Part shown: positions 10,849-19,169 of the stretch, one piece after another
How positions within the stretch are numbered: position 1 is the first letter of the stretch
Layout: each line of letters opens with the position of its first letter
Source of the DNA: a virus
Direction: 5' to 3' (one strand)
Virus record (IMG/VR): IMGVR_UViG_3300045241_000142
Coordinates: 1-36,479 of that record
Length of the DNA: 36,479 nucleotides
Program-made: the position numbers and the translations under genes
Notes under the pieces: model-generated
The model's database searches: none
Seen by the model: the letters and a program-made list of their open reading frames with translations, nothing else
Told to the model about the DNA's origin: nothing

Positions 10849-11768
10849 GCCTCGTTCCGGAAGCGATTAATAAAGTAGTCGCCCGTAACGCTCTGCTCGC
10901 TCAAAGGAGTTCTCCTGGGGTTCTTCTTGGAGTGGGCATTGTCGGCATGGTGGGAAGCACTGTTCTAGCCTGCCGGGCAACGTTGAAAATGGACGAAGTC
11001 CTGGATGAGGCAAAGGGTAAGCTCGAGATGGCAAAGACACTCGAGCATATAGAGTATGGCGAGAAAGACCGTAAGAGGGATATCTCGCTGATCTACTTCC
11101 AGACGGGAGTAAAGGTCACCAAGCTCTATAGCCCGGCTATCCTTGTAGGCGTGATCTCGATCGCTGCCTTGACGAAGTCGCACAACATCCTGACTACACG
11201 CAACGCAGCTCTGACTGCAGCATATACCGCTCTTGACAAGGGTTTCAACACGTATCGTTCTCGTGTCATCGAGAAATATGGTGAGGATCAGGATCGTGAC
11301 TTCCGTTATGGCACGGAACAGGTAGAAGTTGTAGATCCAAAGACAAATAAGAAAAAGATCGTAAAAAGAGTGAGCTCGGATGATCCATCGATTTATGCTC
11401 GTTTCTTCGATCAAACTTCTTCGTCTTGGAGCAAAGAGCCCGAATACAACTTGCTCTTCCTCAAAGCACAACAAAATTACGCAAATGATCTACTCCATGC
11501 TCGTGGGCATGTTCTTCTGAATGATGTCTATGACATGTTAGGGATTCCAAGATCGAAAGCAGGAGCTGTAGTAGGCTGGGTGCTGTCAAGGAATGGCACG
11601 ACCGACGATTTCGTCAATTTCGGTGTATTCGAGGACAGATCGGACAAAGTTCGTGATTTCGTCAACGGTCGCGAAGGGTCTATTCTTCTCGATTTCAACG
11701 TTGACGGCATTATTTATGACAAGATTGATCATCCTGTGGAGGGTTTGTCGTGGCAGCGGAACAAGTAA
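10845..11768 (+). CDS. DUF6353-like phage membrane protein, copy 2
   Basis: 307 residues. Membrane segment near residues 24-44 (PGVLLGVGIVGMVGSTVLAC), a charged loop, a second segment near 95-113 (LYSPAILVGVISIAALTKS), then AALTAAYTALDKGFNTYRSR and VIEKYGEDQD. The hydrophilic C-terminal domain has LNDVYDMLGIPRSKAGAVVGW and ends in a LLDFNVDGI segment. Same plan and motifs as the protein at 7515. The family is common in phages of Gram-positive bacteria; I recall it as DUF6353. The membrane location suggests a role at the envelope or in anchoring replication, which is inference. Confidence 0.75.
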   Translation: MSLVPEAINKVVARNALLAQRSSPGVLLGVGIVGMVGSTVLACRATLKMDEVLDEAKGKLEMAKTLEHIEYGEKDRKRDISLIYFQTGVKVTKLYSPAILVGVISIAALTKSHNILTTRNAALTAAYTALDKGFNTYRSRVIEKYGEDQDRDFRYGTEQVEVVDPKTNKKKIVKRVSSDDPSIYARFFDQTSSSWSKEPEYNLLFLKAQQNYANDLLHARGHVLLNDVYDMLGIPRSKAGAVVGWVLSRNGTTDDFVNFGVFEDRSDKVRDFVNGREGSILLDFNVDGIIYDKIDHPVEGLSWQRNK

Positions 11769-12592
11769 CCGAGCAAGTGGCTCAGGGTCTTGAACTAGCA
11801 GCAAGAGATGTTCGTCGTATCAACGTTAAAAACGTCAGTCTTATCTCCGGAGGTCTTGCAGTCGGAGTGGTCATTGGTTTCTACTTCGGTTATCGGTGGA
11901 ACAAGGAAAAGATCCGTGCCGAAGAGTTCCGAAGAAGCGAAGAGGAAATCGCTACTATGCGCGAGGTCTACAAGGCTAGAGAAGCTCGTCATGAAGCGGC
12001 CAGATCAAGAGAAACGACAACATCTCCAGCGGAAAAGCCTCCTGTTGACGATCTTGTAAAGGAAAAAGGATACGTTCAATACTCTTCAACATCTCAGACA
12101 AATGTCGAAGAGCGTCCTCTTCCTTCGCCAGTTCCTGGAATTGTGTCTCCTCCTCGTTTTGGTGCCAGGCCTATCGACGCAGGTTCACTTCCTATGGATC
12201 AGCTTAGAGAAGAGCATTTCTCCAAGAGAACCGAGGAAGGTGAGAAGGATAAGAACGATGGATGGGTCTATGCTCAGGAATTGACTCAAAGATCCACGAG
12301 TCGTCCGTACATCATCCATCAAGACGAATTCGCTCTAAACGAGAGTGAATATCAGCAGGTAACTTATACTTATTACTCTGTGGACGATGTTCTCACAGAC
12401 GAAGACGACACGATTCTCAACAATCGAGAGAATCTGATCGGAGTGAATACTCTTCGATGGGGGCATGGAGCGGACGATATCAATCTCGTGCATATTCGTA
12501 ATCCTCAACTAGAGCTCGAGTTCGAGATCTGTCGTACGAATAGAAGTTACGAAGAAATGGTTCTAGGATTGCAGAATGAAGAACCAAATTGA
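11750..12592 (+). CDS. Conserved phage membrane protein, function unknown
   Basis: 280 residues from GTG 11750, overlapping the end of the previous gene. One membrane helix near residues 30-47 (LISGGLAVGVVIGFYFGYRW), then a charged coiled-coil-like stretch (EEFRRSEEEIATMREVYKAR). A Pro/Ser-rich linker follows, then a C-terminal domain beginning SRPYIIHQDEFALNE with QQVTYTYYSVDDVLTDED, and FGH-like WGHGADD. The linker plus conserved SRPYII.xDEF domain is a phage family I recognise by pattern but which has no known function. Always seen near DUF6353-like genes. Confidence 0.72.
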   Translation: MAAEQVTEQVAQGLELAARDVRRINVKNVSLISGGLAVGVVIGFYFGYRWNKEKIRAEEFRRSEEEIATMREVYKAREARHEAARSRETTTSPAEKPPVDDLVKEKGYVQYSSTSQTNVEERPLPSPVPGIVSPPRFGARPIDAGSLPMDQLREEHFSKRTEEGEKDKNDGWVYAQELTQRSTSRPYIIHQDEFALNESEYQQVTYTYYSVDDVLTDEDDTILNNRENLIGVNTLRWGHGADDINLVHIRNPQLELEFEICRTNRSYEEMVLGLQNEEPN

Positions 12593-13085
12593 ACAACAGT
12601 ACTTTGAATGGTTGATATCGCAAATCAATATTCGAGGTACCCGCACATTTTATGATCTGTTCGAGATGTTATTCACAATCGAATTCGTCTGGACAGTTCC
12701 GCATGACGACAATCGTCTCCAAGACGGGCTCGACTTGAGAACGGAGTTCTCGAACGAACAAAAGATCCGTTTGGAGAAAGGGGCAACTGTTCTCGAGGTT
12801 CTGATAGCTCTCAGTCGACGCCTTGCATTCACAGCAGGGGGGAGAGCAGAAGATTGGGCATGGCAATTGCTTGCAAATCTTCGATTGACCAAGATGACGG
12901 ATCCTTTCACGGAGAACAAGGCTCGAAAAGTAGCCAATATTCTTGAGACGCTCATTTGGCGTCAATACCATGCAAATGGTCTTGGAGGGTTCTTCCCTTT
13001 GAATTGGCCAGACAAAGATCAAACCCAAGTTGAGATCTGGTATCAAATGCAGAAATACGTCAACGAGATTCAACAAGTATCTTAG
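12576..13085 (+). CDS. Conserved phage protein, function unknown
   Basis: 169 residues, ATG inside the end of the previous gene (overlap 17 bases). Helical, with FYDLFEMLFTIEFVWTVPHD, a hydrophilic middle, VLEVLIALSRRLAF, and WRQYHANGLGGFFPLNWP. The final GGFFPL motif followed by QVEIWYQM is distinctive. Recognised by pattern as part of the same phage module as the preceding genes. Directly upstream of the replication fusion gene, which hints at a replication or host-takeover context. Confidence 0.7.
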   Translation: MKNQIEQQYFEWLISQINIRGTRTFYDLFEMLFTIEFVWTVPHDDNRLQDGLDLRTEFSNEQKIRLEKGATVLEVLIALSRRLAFTAGGRAEDWAWQLLANLRLTKMTDPFTENKARKVANILETLIWRQYHANGLGGFFPLNWPDKDQTQVEIWYQMQKYVNEIQQVS

Positions 13086-13112
13086 ATCTTAGGGGTTGGG
13101 AAAGGGGATCGG

Positions 13113-16100
13113 ATGGACTTTTATCAGATCCGAACCCGAGAGTTGAAAAATGGGCGTTGTGAAATGTTCCCCGATTTCGTTATCGGTCGCTCTCAGGATC
13201 TGATGGTTCAAGGACGAACCTTTTATGCTATTTGGGATGAAAAAAAGGGTCTTTGGTCTCGTGACGAGTACGATGTTCAACGGCTTGTTGATGAGGACTT
13301 GGAAGCCGAAGCGGAGAGGAGCCATAAGGAAACCGGAATAGACTACGACATACGGTATATGCGATCGTTTCAAAGTACCTCGTGGACGCAATTCCGGAAA
13401 TTCCTGGCAAACATAAGTGACAATAGCAAACCACTCGATTCCAAAATCATATTTGCCGATACACCTATCAAAAAGACCGACTATGCGAGTAGACGGTTGA
13501 GTTATGCAATCGGTGGAGATGATATTTCGGCTTGGGACGAGCTCGTCGGGACATTGTATTCAGTTGAGGAGAGAGCAAAGATAGAGTGGGCTATCGGATC
13601 CATCATTGCCGGAGATTCGAAGAAGATTCAAAAATTCTTTGTGTTCTACGGCCCTGCTGGATCCGGTAAATCCACTATTTTGAACATCATGGAGAAGCTG
13701 TTCGAGGGTTATACGACCACTTTCGACGGGAAGGCTCTTGGTCGTTCGGACGCAGCATTCTCCACGGAAGCTTTCAAGCATAATCCACTGGTCGCTATTC
13801 AACACGATGGTGACTTGTCGAAGCTTGAAGATAATACTCGGCTGAATTCAATTGTATCACATGAATATATGCTAATGAACGAAAAGTACAAGCCGAGTTA
13901 TACGGCAAGGGCGGACGCGCTCTTGTTCATAGGTTCGAACCAGCCGGTGAAGATCAGTGATGCAAAATCCGGAATCATTCGCCGACTAGTCGATATTCAT
14001 CCGACTGGAGTGCGAATTCCTGTCAGGCACTATCAAGTTCTCTTAGATCGGATAGATTTCGAACTAGGTGCAATAGCTGCTTATTGCCACATGATATATT
14101 TGAAGATGGGTAAGAATTACTACAGTGCCTATCGTCCACTCGAGATGATGCTTCAAACGGATATCTTCTTCAACTTCATTGAGGCTTACTATGATGTGTT
14201 CAAGTCTCAAAATTACACAACTTTGAAGCAGGCATATGCATACTACAAGGAATTCTGTGCAGAAAGCGGTATAGAGAGACCTCTTCCTCAATACAAGATG
14301 CGTGAAGAGCTCCGTAACTACTTTGATGAGTTCAAAGATAAAGCCGAAGTGAACGGAGAGAAAGTACGAAGTTACTACTCCGGCTTCAATGCAGAGAAAT
14401 TCAAGATGCCGGTAGACAAAGATCTTGCAGCTCCGGCTTTTTCTTTGGTAATGGACGAAACCGAATCTCTTTTAGATATTGAGTGGGCCAAGAGATCGGC
14501 TCAATATGCGAACAAGGACGAGACACCTATTCTAAAATGGACTAACGTGACGACCAACCTTGAGGATATCGACACGTCAAAGTTACATTTCGTAAAGGTA
14601 CCGAGAAAGCATATTGTCATCGACTTTGACCTGGAAGGACTAAACGGAGAGAGCAGTCTTGAAAGGAATCTGGAAGCAGCTAGTCGTTGGCCAGCTACCT
14701 ATGCCGAGATCAGCAAATCCGGAGAAGGCATACACCTTCACTATGATTATGAAGGAAATCCCTCTGAACTTGCATCGATCTACTCCGACGGTATCGAAAT
14801 TAAGGTCTTTACCGGCGATGCATCTTTACGTCGGGCACTATCGAAGTGTAATTCAGTAGCCGTAGCGACAATCAATAGTGGGCTACCTCTTAAACAGAAG
14901 AAGGAGAAGATGCTTAAGGTTCAAACTATCAAAAGTGAAAAAGGCCTTAGGCAGCTGATCGAACGAAATCTGAAGAAAGAGATACATCCAGGAACAAAGC
15001 CTTCCATCGATTTCATCTATCATATTCTCGAGGAAGCAAATACTGAAGGTTTGAAATACGACGTCACCGATTTACGTCCTCGAATCATGGCATTCGCCAA
15101 TAACAGCACCAATCAAGCATCTACCTGTCTGAAGATTGTTCAGACAATGCGTTTCCAATCCGAGCCAGAGCTTGATGCTGATACTATCTTGAATGTCGAT
15201 GACGAGCGTATGGCTATATTTGACGTCGAGGTTTATCCAAATCTTTTCGTCATCTGTTGGAAGTTTCGTGGAGACGACAAAGTTGTTCGAATGATCAATC
15301 CAAAAAGATCAGAAGTCGAAGCCTTGTCGAAGTTAAAACTGGTGGGTTTTTACAATCGACGATTCGACAATCATATTCTTTATGCCGCGATTATGGGTTA
15401 TGAAGTAAAGCAATTGTTCGAATTATCTCAAAAGATCGTCGTGGACAACAACCGCAATGCGATGTTCGCGCAGGCGTACAACTTGTCCTATGCCGATGTC
15501 TGGGACTTCAGCTCGATCAAACAGGGCTTGAAGAAATTCGAGATCGATCTCGGAATACATCATATGGAATTGGATATACCGTTGGATCAGCCCGTCGACG
15601 AGAAAGACTGGCCTCGAGTCGTCGAATACTGCGTCAACGATGTTCGAGCAACAGAAGCTGTGCTCGAAGATCGCTGGGAGGATTTCGTCGCCCGTCAAAT
15701 CTTGGCCGAATTAAGTGGACTGAGCATCAACGATACCACTCAAAGACATTCCGCGAAGATCATATTTGAAGACGAAAAGAACCCGCAGCAATACTTCGTC
15801 TATACAGACCTGAGTCAAGAGTTCCCAGGTTATACGTTCGATGCGGGTAAGAGCTCTTATAGAGGAGAAGATCCAGGAGAAGGTGGATACGTATATTCCG
15901 AACCAGGAATCTACAATAACGTAGCCTTGTTGGACATTGCTTCAATGCATCCTACCACTATCGAGATTCTAAATTTGTTTGGGAAGTACACCCAACGTTA
16001 TAGTGAGCTCAAAAAAGCTCGGATTGCAATCAAGCAGAAAGCGTTCAAAAAGGCTCGAAAGATGTTCGGCGGTCGTTTGGCTCTATATTTACAAAACGAA

Positions 16101-16862
16101 GATGGAGCAGACAAGCTGGCTTATGCTTTGAAGATTGTTATCAACATCGTCTACGGATTGACTAGTGCCTCATTTCCAAATCCATTCCGTGACAATCGTA
16201 ATAAGGATAACATCGTAGCCAAGCGTGGAGCTCTCTACATGATAGATCTCAAACATGACCTGACCGACAAAGGTATCAAAGTTGTTCATATCAAAACCGA
16301 TTCGGTGAAGCTTCCCGATGTTGACGGAGGAGCAATAGCCTTTGTTATTGCACACGGGAAACGTTACGGTTATGACTTCGAGCATGAAATCACGTACGAC
16401 AAATTCTGTCTCGTGAACGACGCTGTCTACATAGCTCGTAAAGGTAATGAATGGACTGCCGTAGGAACCCAATTCCAACACCCTTATATCTTCAAAACTC
16501 TGTTCTCCGGTGGAGAGCTGACCTTCGATGATTTTTGTGAAAGTAAGAATGTGGTTCAAGGCACTATGTATCTAGACAGAGAGGAGCATGAAGATGGTGA
16601 AGAAGTTGATTTTCATCGGATGCGGCATCTTGGGCGTACTGGCAGGTTCGTACCTGTTGAAGAAGGAGGAGGAACCCTCTATCGCGTCAAAGATCAAAAG
16701 TATTATGCCGTAGCGGGAACAAAAGGGTACAAATGGATCGAGGCTGAGATCGCTCAGTCGATGGATAACTTGAAGATCGACATGTCATATTTCGAGAAGT
16801 TAAAAGCTGATGCTATAAAGACCATCGAAGAGTTCGGATCTTACGAAGAACTTGTTGCCTAA
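13113..16862 (+). CDS. Replication fusion protein: SF3 helicase + AEP-type primase + family B DNA polymerase
   Basis: 1249 residues. (a) About 150-340: SF3/D5-like helicase, with Walker A GPAGSGKST (180-188), an acidic motif AIQHDGD (228-234) and the SF3 sensor LFIGSNQ (271-277). (b) About 490-600: AEP primase pattern, with IDFD (503-506), SGEGIH (536-541) and GIEIKVFTG (560-568), matching DxD, SxH and the third catalytic strand. (c) About 695-860: 3'-5' exonuclease, with FDVE (703-706), YNRRFDN (747-753) and YCVND (839-843). (d) About 930-1160: family B polymerase, with motif A DIASMHP (941-947), motif B K1007-N1011-YG1015 and motif C KTDS (1061-1064). The first Asp of the usual DTDS is Lys, while the catalytic second Asp is kept. 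In most known AEP-helicase proteins the primase is N-terminal, so the order here is unusual. It likely unwinds, primes and extends phage DNA. Confidence 0.85.
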   Translation: MDFYQIRTRELKNGRCEMFPDFVIGRSQDLMVQGRTFYAIWDEKKGLWSRDEYDVQRLVDEDLEAEAERSHKETGIDYDIRYMRSFQSTSWTQFRKFLANISDNSKPLDSKIIFADTPIKKTDYASRRLSYAIGGDDISAWDELVGTLYSVEERAKIEWAIGSIIAGDSKKIQKFFVFYGPAGSGKSTILNIMEKLFEGYTTTFDGKALGRSDAAFSTEAFKHNPLVAIQHDGDLSKLEDNTRLNSIVSHEYMLMNEKYKPSYTARADALLFIGSNQPVKISDAKSGIIRRLVDIHPTGVRIPVRHYQVLLDRIDFELGAIAAYCHMIYLKMGKNYYSAYRPLEMMLQTDIFFNFIEAYYDVFKSQNYTTLKQAYAYYKEFCAESGIERPLPQYKMREELRNYFDEFKDKAEVNGEKVRSYYSGFNAEKFKMPVDKDLAAPAFSLVMDETESLLDIEWAKRSAQYANKDETPILKWTNVTTNLEDIDTSKLHFVKVPRKHIVIDFDLEGLNGESSLERNLEAASRWPATYAEISKSGEGIHLHYDYEGNPSELASIYSDGIEIKVFTGDASLRRALSKCNSVAVATINSGLPLKQKKEKMLKVQTIKSEKGLRQLIERNLKKEIHPGTKPSIDFIYHILEEANTEGLKYDVTDLRPRIMAFANNSTNQASTCLKIVQTMRFQSEPELDADTILNVDDERMAIFDVEVYPNLFVICWKFRGDDKVVRMINPKRSEVEALSKLKLVGFYNRRFDNHILYAAIMGYEVKQLFELSQKIVVDNNRNAMFAQAYNLSYADVWDFSSIKQGLKKFEIDLGIHHMELDIPLDQPVDEKDWPRVVEYCVNDVRATEAVLEDRWEDFVARQILAELSGLSINDTTQRHSAKIIFEDEKNPQQYFVYTDLSQEFPGYTFDAGKSSYRGEDPGEGGYVYSEPGIYNNVALLDIASMHPTTIEILNLFGKYTQRYSELKKARIAIKQKAFKKARKMFGGRLALYLQNEDGADKLAYALKIVINIVYGLTSASFPNPFRDNRNKDNIVAKRGALYMIDLKHDLTDKGIKVVHIKTDSVKLPDVDGGAIAFVIAHGKRYGYDFEHEITYDKFCLVNDAVYIARKGNEWTAVGTQFQHPYIFKTLFSGGELTFDDFCESKNVVQGTMYLDREEHEDGEEVDFHRMRHLGRTGRFVPVEEGGGTLYRVKDQKYYAVAGTKGYKWIEAEIAQSMDNLKIDMSYFEKLKADAIKTIEEFGSYEELVA

Positions 16863-16885
16863 CAATAATATGTAAAGGAGAATTG

Positions 16886-17125
16886 ATGTTCAGCAATAAT
16901 AGGTTGAAGTTTCTCCTTACTGTAATGATTGTTTCAAACCTTGGTTTGATCAGTATAAATCAGACTTTCAGAAAGGCGTGGAAGAACCAAAAGGAAGAGA
17001 ACGAAATGATGGATGCATATTTTAGTTCTCTTCTAGAAAAGTATGGTTTGGTCCTCGATGAAAACGACCGTGCAATGATGAAAAAAATGGGGTTCCGCTT
17101 TAAGGGGACATATGCCTCAAGCTGA
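16886..17125 (+). CDS. Small membrane protein
   Basis: 79 residues. ATG at 16886 with AAAGGAG eight bases upstream; a TTG three bases earlier is less likely. Residues 8-25 are hydrophobic (FLLTVMIVSNLGLISINQ), followed by a charged tail (RKAWKNQKEENEMMD, then LVLDENDRAMMKKMGFRFKG). Overlaps the next gene by 14 bases. Function unknown. Confidence 0.68.
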   Translation: MFSNNRLKFLLTVMIVSNLGLISINQTFRKAWKNQKEENEMMDAYFSSLLEKYGLVLDENDRAMMKKMGFRFKGTYASS

Positions 17126-17579
17126 CAATACCGTCTTGATGGAAGGTGTTCGAATCATCTTCCGCAATTTCTCCGGCAAGGAAGGTCAGTATAACCGCGA
17201 GGGTGATCGCAATTTTGCTGTTCTTCTTGATGAGAAGGTCGCTACAACCATGGCCGAAGACAACTGGAATGTCAAATGGTTGAAGCCTCGCAGCGAAGAC
17301 GAGGAAGAAGCCCCGCAAGCATATCTTCCCGTCTCAGTCAATTTCAAAGGTCGCCCTCCTCGAATTGTACTTATTACATCTCGTGGGCGTACAAATCTCG
17401 ATGAAGGCACAGTCGAAATGCTCGATTGGGCTGACATCATCAATGTCGATCTGATCATTCGTCCTTACGAATGGACGGTCAACAACAAGAGCGGCGTCAA
17501 GGCATATCTTCAGAGCATTTATGCCACGATCGATGAAGATCCTCTGGAGGTAAAGTATAATCAGCTAGATCAGGCATGA
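17112..17579 (+). CDS. Single-stranded-DNA-binding-like protein
   Basis: 155 residues. The start VLMEGVRIIFRNFSGKEGQY leads to DRNFAVLLD and NWNVKWLKPR. The C-terminal part with ADIINVDLIIRPYEW and GVKAYLQSIYATIDEDPLEV is a pattern common in actinophage proteins annotated as ssDNA-binding (OB-fold) proteins. It follows the replication fusion gene, as an SSB would. The start overlaps the end of the small membrane gene at 16886. No acidic C-terminal tip of the bacterial SSB type is present. Confidence 0.75.
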   Translation: MPQADNTVLMEGVRIIFRNFSGKEGQYNREGDRNFAVLLDEKVATTMAEDNWNVKWLKPRSEDEEEAPQAYLPVSVNFKGRPPRIVLITSRGRTNLDEGTVEMLDWADIINVDLIIRPYEWTVNNKSGVKAYLQSIYATIDEDPLEVKYNQLDQA

Positions 17580-17677
17580 TCACTGTTATAGTAACGATTA
17601 TAGTAACAACTATCGTAGTTCTGATCAGTATTGCTTTTGGATATTTCCTTGGCATAACCCGAAATCGAAACGAATAG
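17576..17677 (+). CDS. Very small membrane peptide
   Basis: 33 residues from ATG 17576, overlapping the previous stop (ATGA). Almost entirely a Val/Ile/Thr-rich membrane helix (TVIVTIIVTTIVVLISIAFG), then a basic tail ending TRNRNE. Too short for any family call, but the overlap and hydrophobic pattern suggest a genuine gene. Confidence 0.5.
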   Translation: MITVIVTIIVTTIVVLISIAFGYFLGITRNRNE

Positions 17678-17682
17678 GACAC

Positions 17683-18036
17683 ATGGAAAATACAAGTATT
17701 ACCACCAAGTATGTCCGAAAGCCGTTATTCGTGGATGCTGTTCAGGTTACTGAGCAGAATTTTGCTGATATCGCAAGGTGGTGTTTTGGTGAGATCGGCA
17801 ATATCGATGAGTCTCCAGTAGACAGGTCTTTACCAGTTCAGCCGAATAAGCAGTATATCCATGTGCGTGTGCATAACCCGAAAAATCCAAGGCAAACTAA
17901 AGCGTTCGTGGGAGATTGGATTCTCTATACAGAGCGTGGCTACAAGGTCTATACAACTAAAGCATTTCAAGCAAATTTCGATCTTGTAGAAGAGGAAGAT
18001 CCTGATTTCTCGTTTGTAAATCGAAAAACAGACTGA
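17683..18036 (+). CDS. Small conserved phage protein (VGDWI type)
   Basis: 117 residues. YVRKPLFVDAVQVTEQNFAD, then IARWCFGE, a beta-rich stretch, and FVGDWILYTERGYKVYTTKA followed by F. The order K-P-[IVF]..-AVQ-[WV]-T..N, then cysteine, then G-D-W-[IL] and an F at the end recurs in a very common phage small-protein family, function unknown. Confidence 0.75.
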   Translation: MENTSITTKYVRKPLFVDAVQVTEQNFADIARWCFGEIGNIDESPVDRSLPVQPNKQYIHVRVHNPKNPRQTKAFVGDWILYTERGYKVYTTKAFQANFDLVEEEDPDFSFVNRKTD

Positions 18037-18039
18037 ATC

Positions 18040-18246
18040 ATGCCCGATCAAGAAACAACTTTCGAGTACGAACTTCTTTCAGAAGATGACGTACGGAGTC
18101 ATATTCGTTCTTGCGAAGGGCAACATGTTCAGCAGGTTATCTTCAGTACATTCATGGATACTTTGACCCAGATCTGTTTCACAGAGAAAAAAATTCGCAG
18201 TAGCATTATGTGGGAGGGGAACAGATCCTGGAAAGTTAAGCCTTGA
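18040..18246 (+). CDS. Small protein, unrecognised
   Basis: 68 residues, ATG three bases after the previous stop. Mostly hydrophilic (FEYELLSEDDVRSHIRSCEG, then FMDTLTQICFTEKKI). A weak ribosome site limits confidence. Function unknown. Confidence 0.5.
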   Translation: MPDQETTFEYELLSEDDVRSHIRSCEGQHVQQVIFSTFMDTLTQICFTEKKIRSSIMWEGNRSWKVKP

Positions 18247-18274
18247 ATAACTGAAGATAGAAGGGAGGTGTGAA

Positions 18275-18460
18275 ATGGCGGAGCAGAAGTCGTTCGTGAA
18301 GGCAGCTATCGAGTTCTTCGGTACGCCTCCCTACGGCAGAAAGGTTCAGATCTCCGAGTTCAAGGAGCTGAGCACGCAGGACAAGCTCGAGCTGAGCCAG
18401 ATGCTCAACGAAGTGCCTGGCTATGAGCACGTTCTGTACACGGGCGAGAAGGCAGCGTAG
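18275..18460 (+). CDS. Small conserved-looking protein
   Basis: 61 residues, ATG eight bases after AGGGAGGTG. The sequence (FVKAAIEFFGTPPYGRKVQI, then SEFKELSTQDKLELSQML) recalls a common actinophage small protein with a helix, a short strand and a second helix. Higher GC and cleaner codon use than its neighbours. Function unknown. Confidence 0.7.
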   Translation: MAEQKSFVKAAIEFFGTPPYGRKVQISEFKELSTQDKLELSQMLNEVPGYEHVLYTGEKAA

Positions 18461-18462
18461 TC

Positions 18463-18597
18463 ATGGATGAGGATCAGTACGTGTACGAAGGCCCTCAATT
18501 CGTCGGGCACTGTACCTGCGATCATGAACCAGATGATCATGGATGGGGTAAGTGCGACGTTGAGGGTTGCCCTTGCGAGGCAGGCTGGGAAGACTGA
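18463..18597 (+). CDS. Small zinc-binding-like protein
   Basis: 44 residues from ATG 18463, two bases after the previous stop. HCTCDHEPDDHGWGKCDVEG and then CPCEAGWED give a Cys/His-rich pattern (CxC...H...H...C...CxC) that could bind zinc. Too short for common gene finders. The stop lies ten bases before the structured region at 18608. Confidence 0.65.
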   Translation: MDEDQYVYEGPQFVGHCTCDHEPDDHGWGKCDVEGCPCEAGWED

Positions 18598-18607
18598 TCT
18601 TCGTAAA

Positions 18608-18742
18608 CTTAGTCTCCAGGTAACACTGAGCGCTTTCCTTCTAGCACGCTCAGTGCTTGTCAACGAGAGATAAGAATGCCGATAGGGGAAACCACAATAG
18701 GTAGATACCCGGTCAGGCATTGCAGTTGGACTGGAGACTAAG
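18608..18742 (+). ncRNA. Candidate structured non-coding RNA
   Basis: A perfect 12-bp closing stem joins CTTAGTCTCCAG (18608-18619) and CTGGAGACTAAG (18731-18742). Inside are a 9-bp hairpin CACTGAGCG/CGCTCAGTG (18624-18655) and an AATGCC/GGCATT stem (18675-18721). The loops hold TTTCC and GGAAA, which could form a kissing interaction. The core is about 135 nt. No promoter of the left-hand family is present, so it would be made by read-through or from an unrecognised start. Not a tRNA, and I do not recognise it. Confidence 0.65.
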
Positions 18743-18744
18743 AA

Positions 18745-18799
18745 ATGCTCACGGAGCGGGGCGGGTCCGCGGTCCTCGAAGGCAAACGTGAGAGAGCAT
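18745..18799 (+). other. Second helical domain downstream of the structured RNA
   Basis: ATGCTC (18745-18750) can pair with GAGCAT (18794-18799), or alternatively CTCACG (18748-18753) with CGTGAG (18787-18792). Two exclusive pairings in one place are a usual mark of a switching RNA, though it could also be chance. Confidence 0.45.
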
Positions 18800-18849
18800 G
18801 GTAGGTCGTCGTTAATCCCGCTAGAACGCACTCGGCTACGTGATGCTCA

Positions 18850-18893
18850 AATGTGCGGGGTAGTTCCATCCTTCTTGAGCTACTCCGCACATT
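18850..18893 (+). terminator. Strong hairpin before the gene at 18921
   Basis: AATGTGCGGGGTAG pairs with CTACTCCGCACATT (14 bp with one G-T) around a 16-base loop. The tail is A+T-rich (AATTTAAA) but not a clean T-run, so it may be a terminator or an RNA-processing hairpin. Confidence 0.6.
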
Positions 18894-18920
18894 AATTTAA
18901 ACTATAGGTAAGGAGAGTAC

Positions 18921-19169
18921 ATGCCCGACGAAGTTACCAACATCAACGAAGTTAAGACGTCGAGTGATGGGAGTGTCAAAATCTCGGTCGAGACGTACAA
19001 CGATTTGCTCGCTAAGGCAGTCGCCAAGCCTCCTGTGATCAATCGGACTACTGTCATCAAGACGGCTGAAATGGCTTCTAAGGAATATCGAATGTGGGGC
19101 GGTAGTCTCATGGGGATCGGCGCGACCATATTTGTTGTCGGCGCATCTCTCTACAGAGCGGGCATGTAA
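18921..19169 (+). CDS. Small C-terminally anchored membrane protein
   Basis: 82 residues, ATG after AAGGAGAGTAC. A soluble N-terminal part (VKISVETYNDLLAKAVAKPP) resembles short coiled or anchored peptides. Residues 59-79 form a membrane segment (WGGSLMGIGATIFVVGASLY) and the end is RAGM. Function unknown. Confidence 0.7.
   Translation: MPDEVTNINEVKTSSDGSVKISVETYNDLLAKAVAKPPVINRTTVIKTAEMASKEYRMWGGSLMGIGATIFVVGASLYRAGM

Larger units (their letters stand above)
18598..18920 (+). other. Gene-free structured region
   Basis: 323 bases with no convincing gene. It holds a long-range stem-loop (18608-18742), a second helical domain (18745-18799) and a strong hairpin at 18850-18893, then the ribosome site of the gene at 18921. 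Reading frames crossing it lack ribosome sites. Confidence 0.7.

Noticed and set aside
13560-16559. Several minus-strand frames inside the replication fusion gene
   Set aside because: They are shadows of a gene with clear motifs from end to end on the plus strand.
18467-18673. 68-residue frame over the zinc-binding small gene and into the structured RNA
   Set aside because: Another frame (18463-18597) gives a clean Cys/His pattern with a tightly coupled start; this one is a shadow and runs into the RNA stem.
18421-18831. 136-residue frame on the minus strand over the structured RNA region
   Set aside because: No ribosome site, Cys/Arg-rich low-quality sequence, opposite to every accepted gene, and it covers a region explained by RNA pairing.
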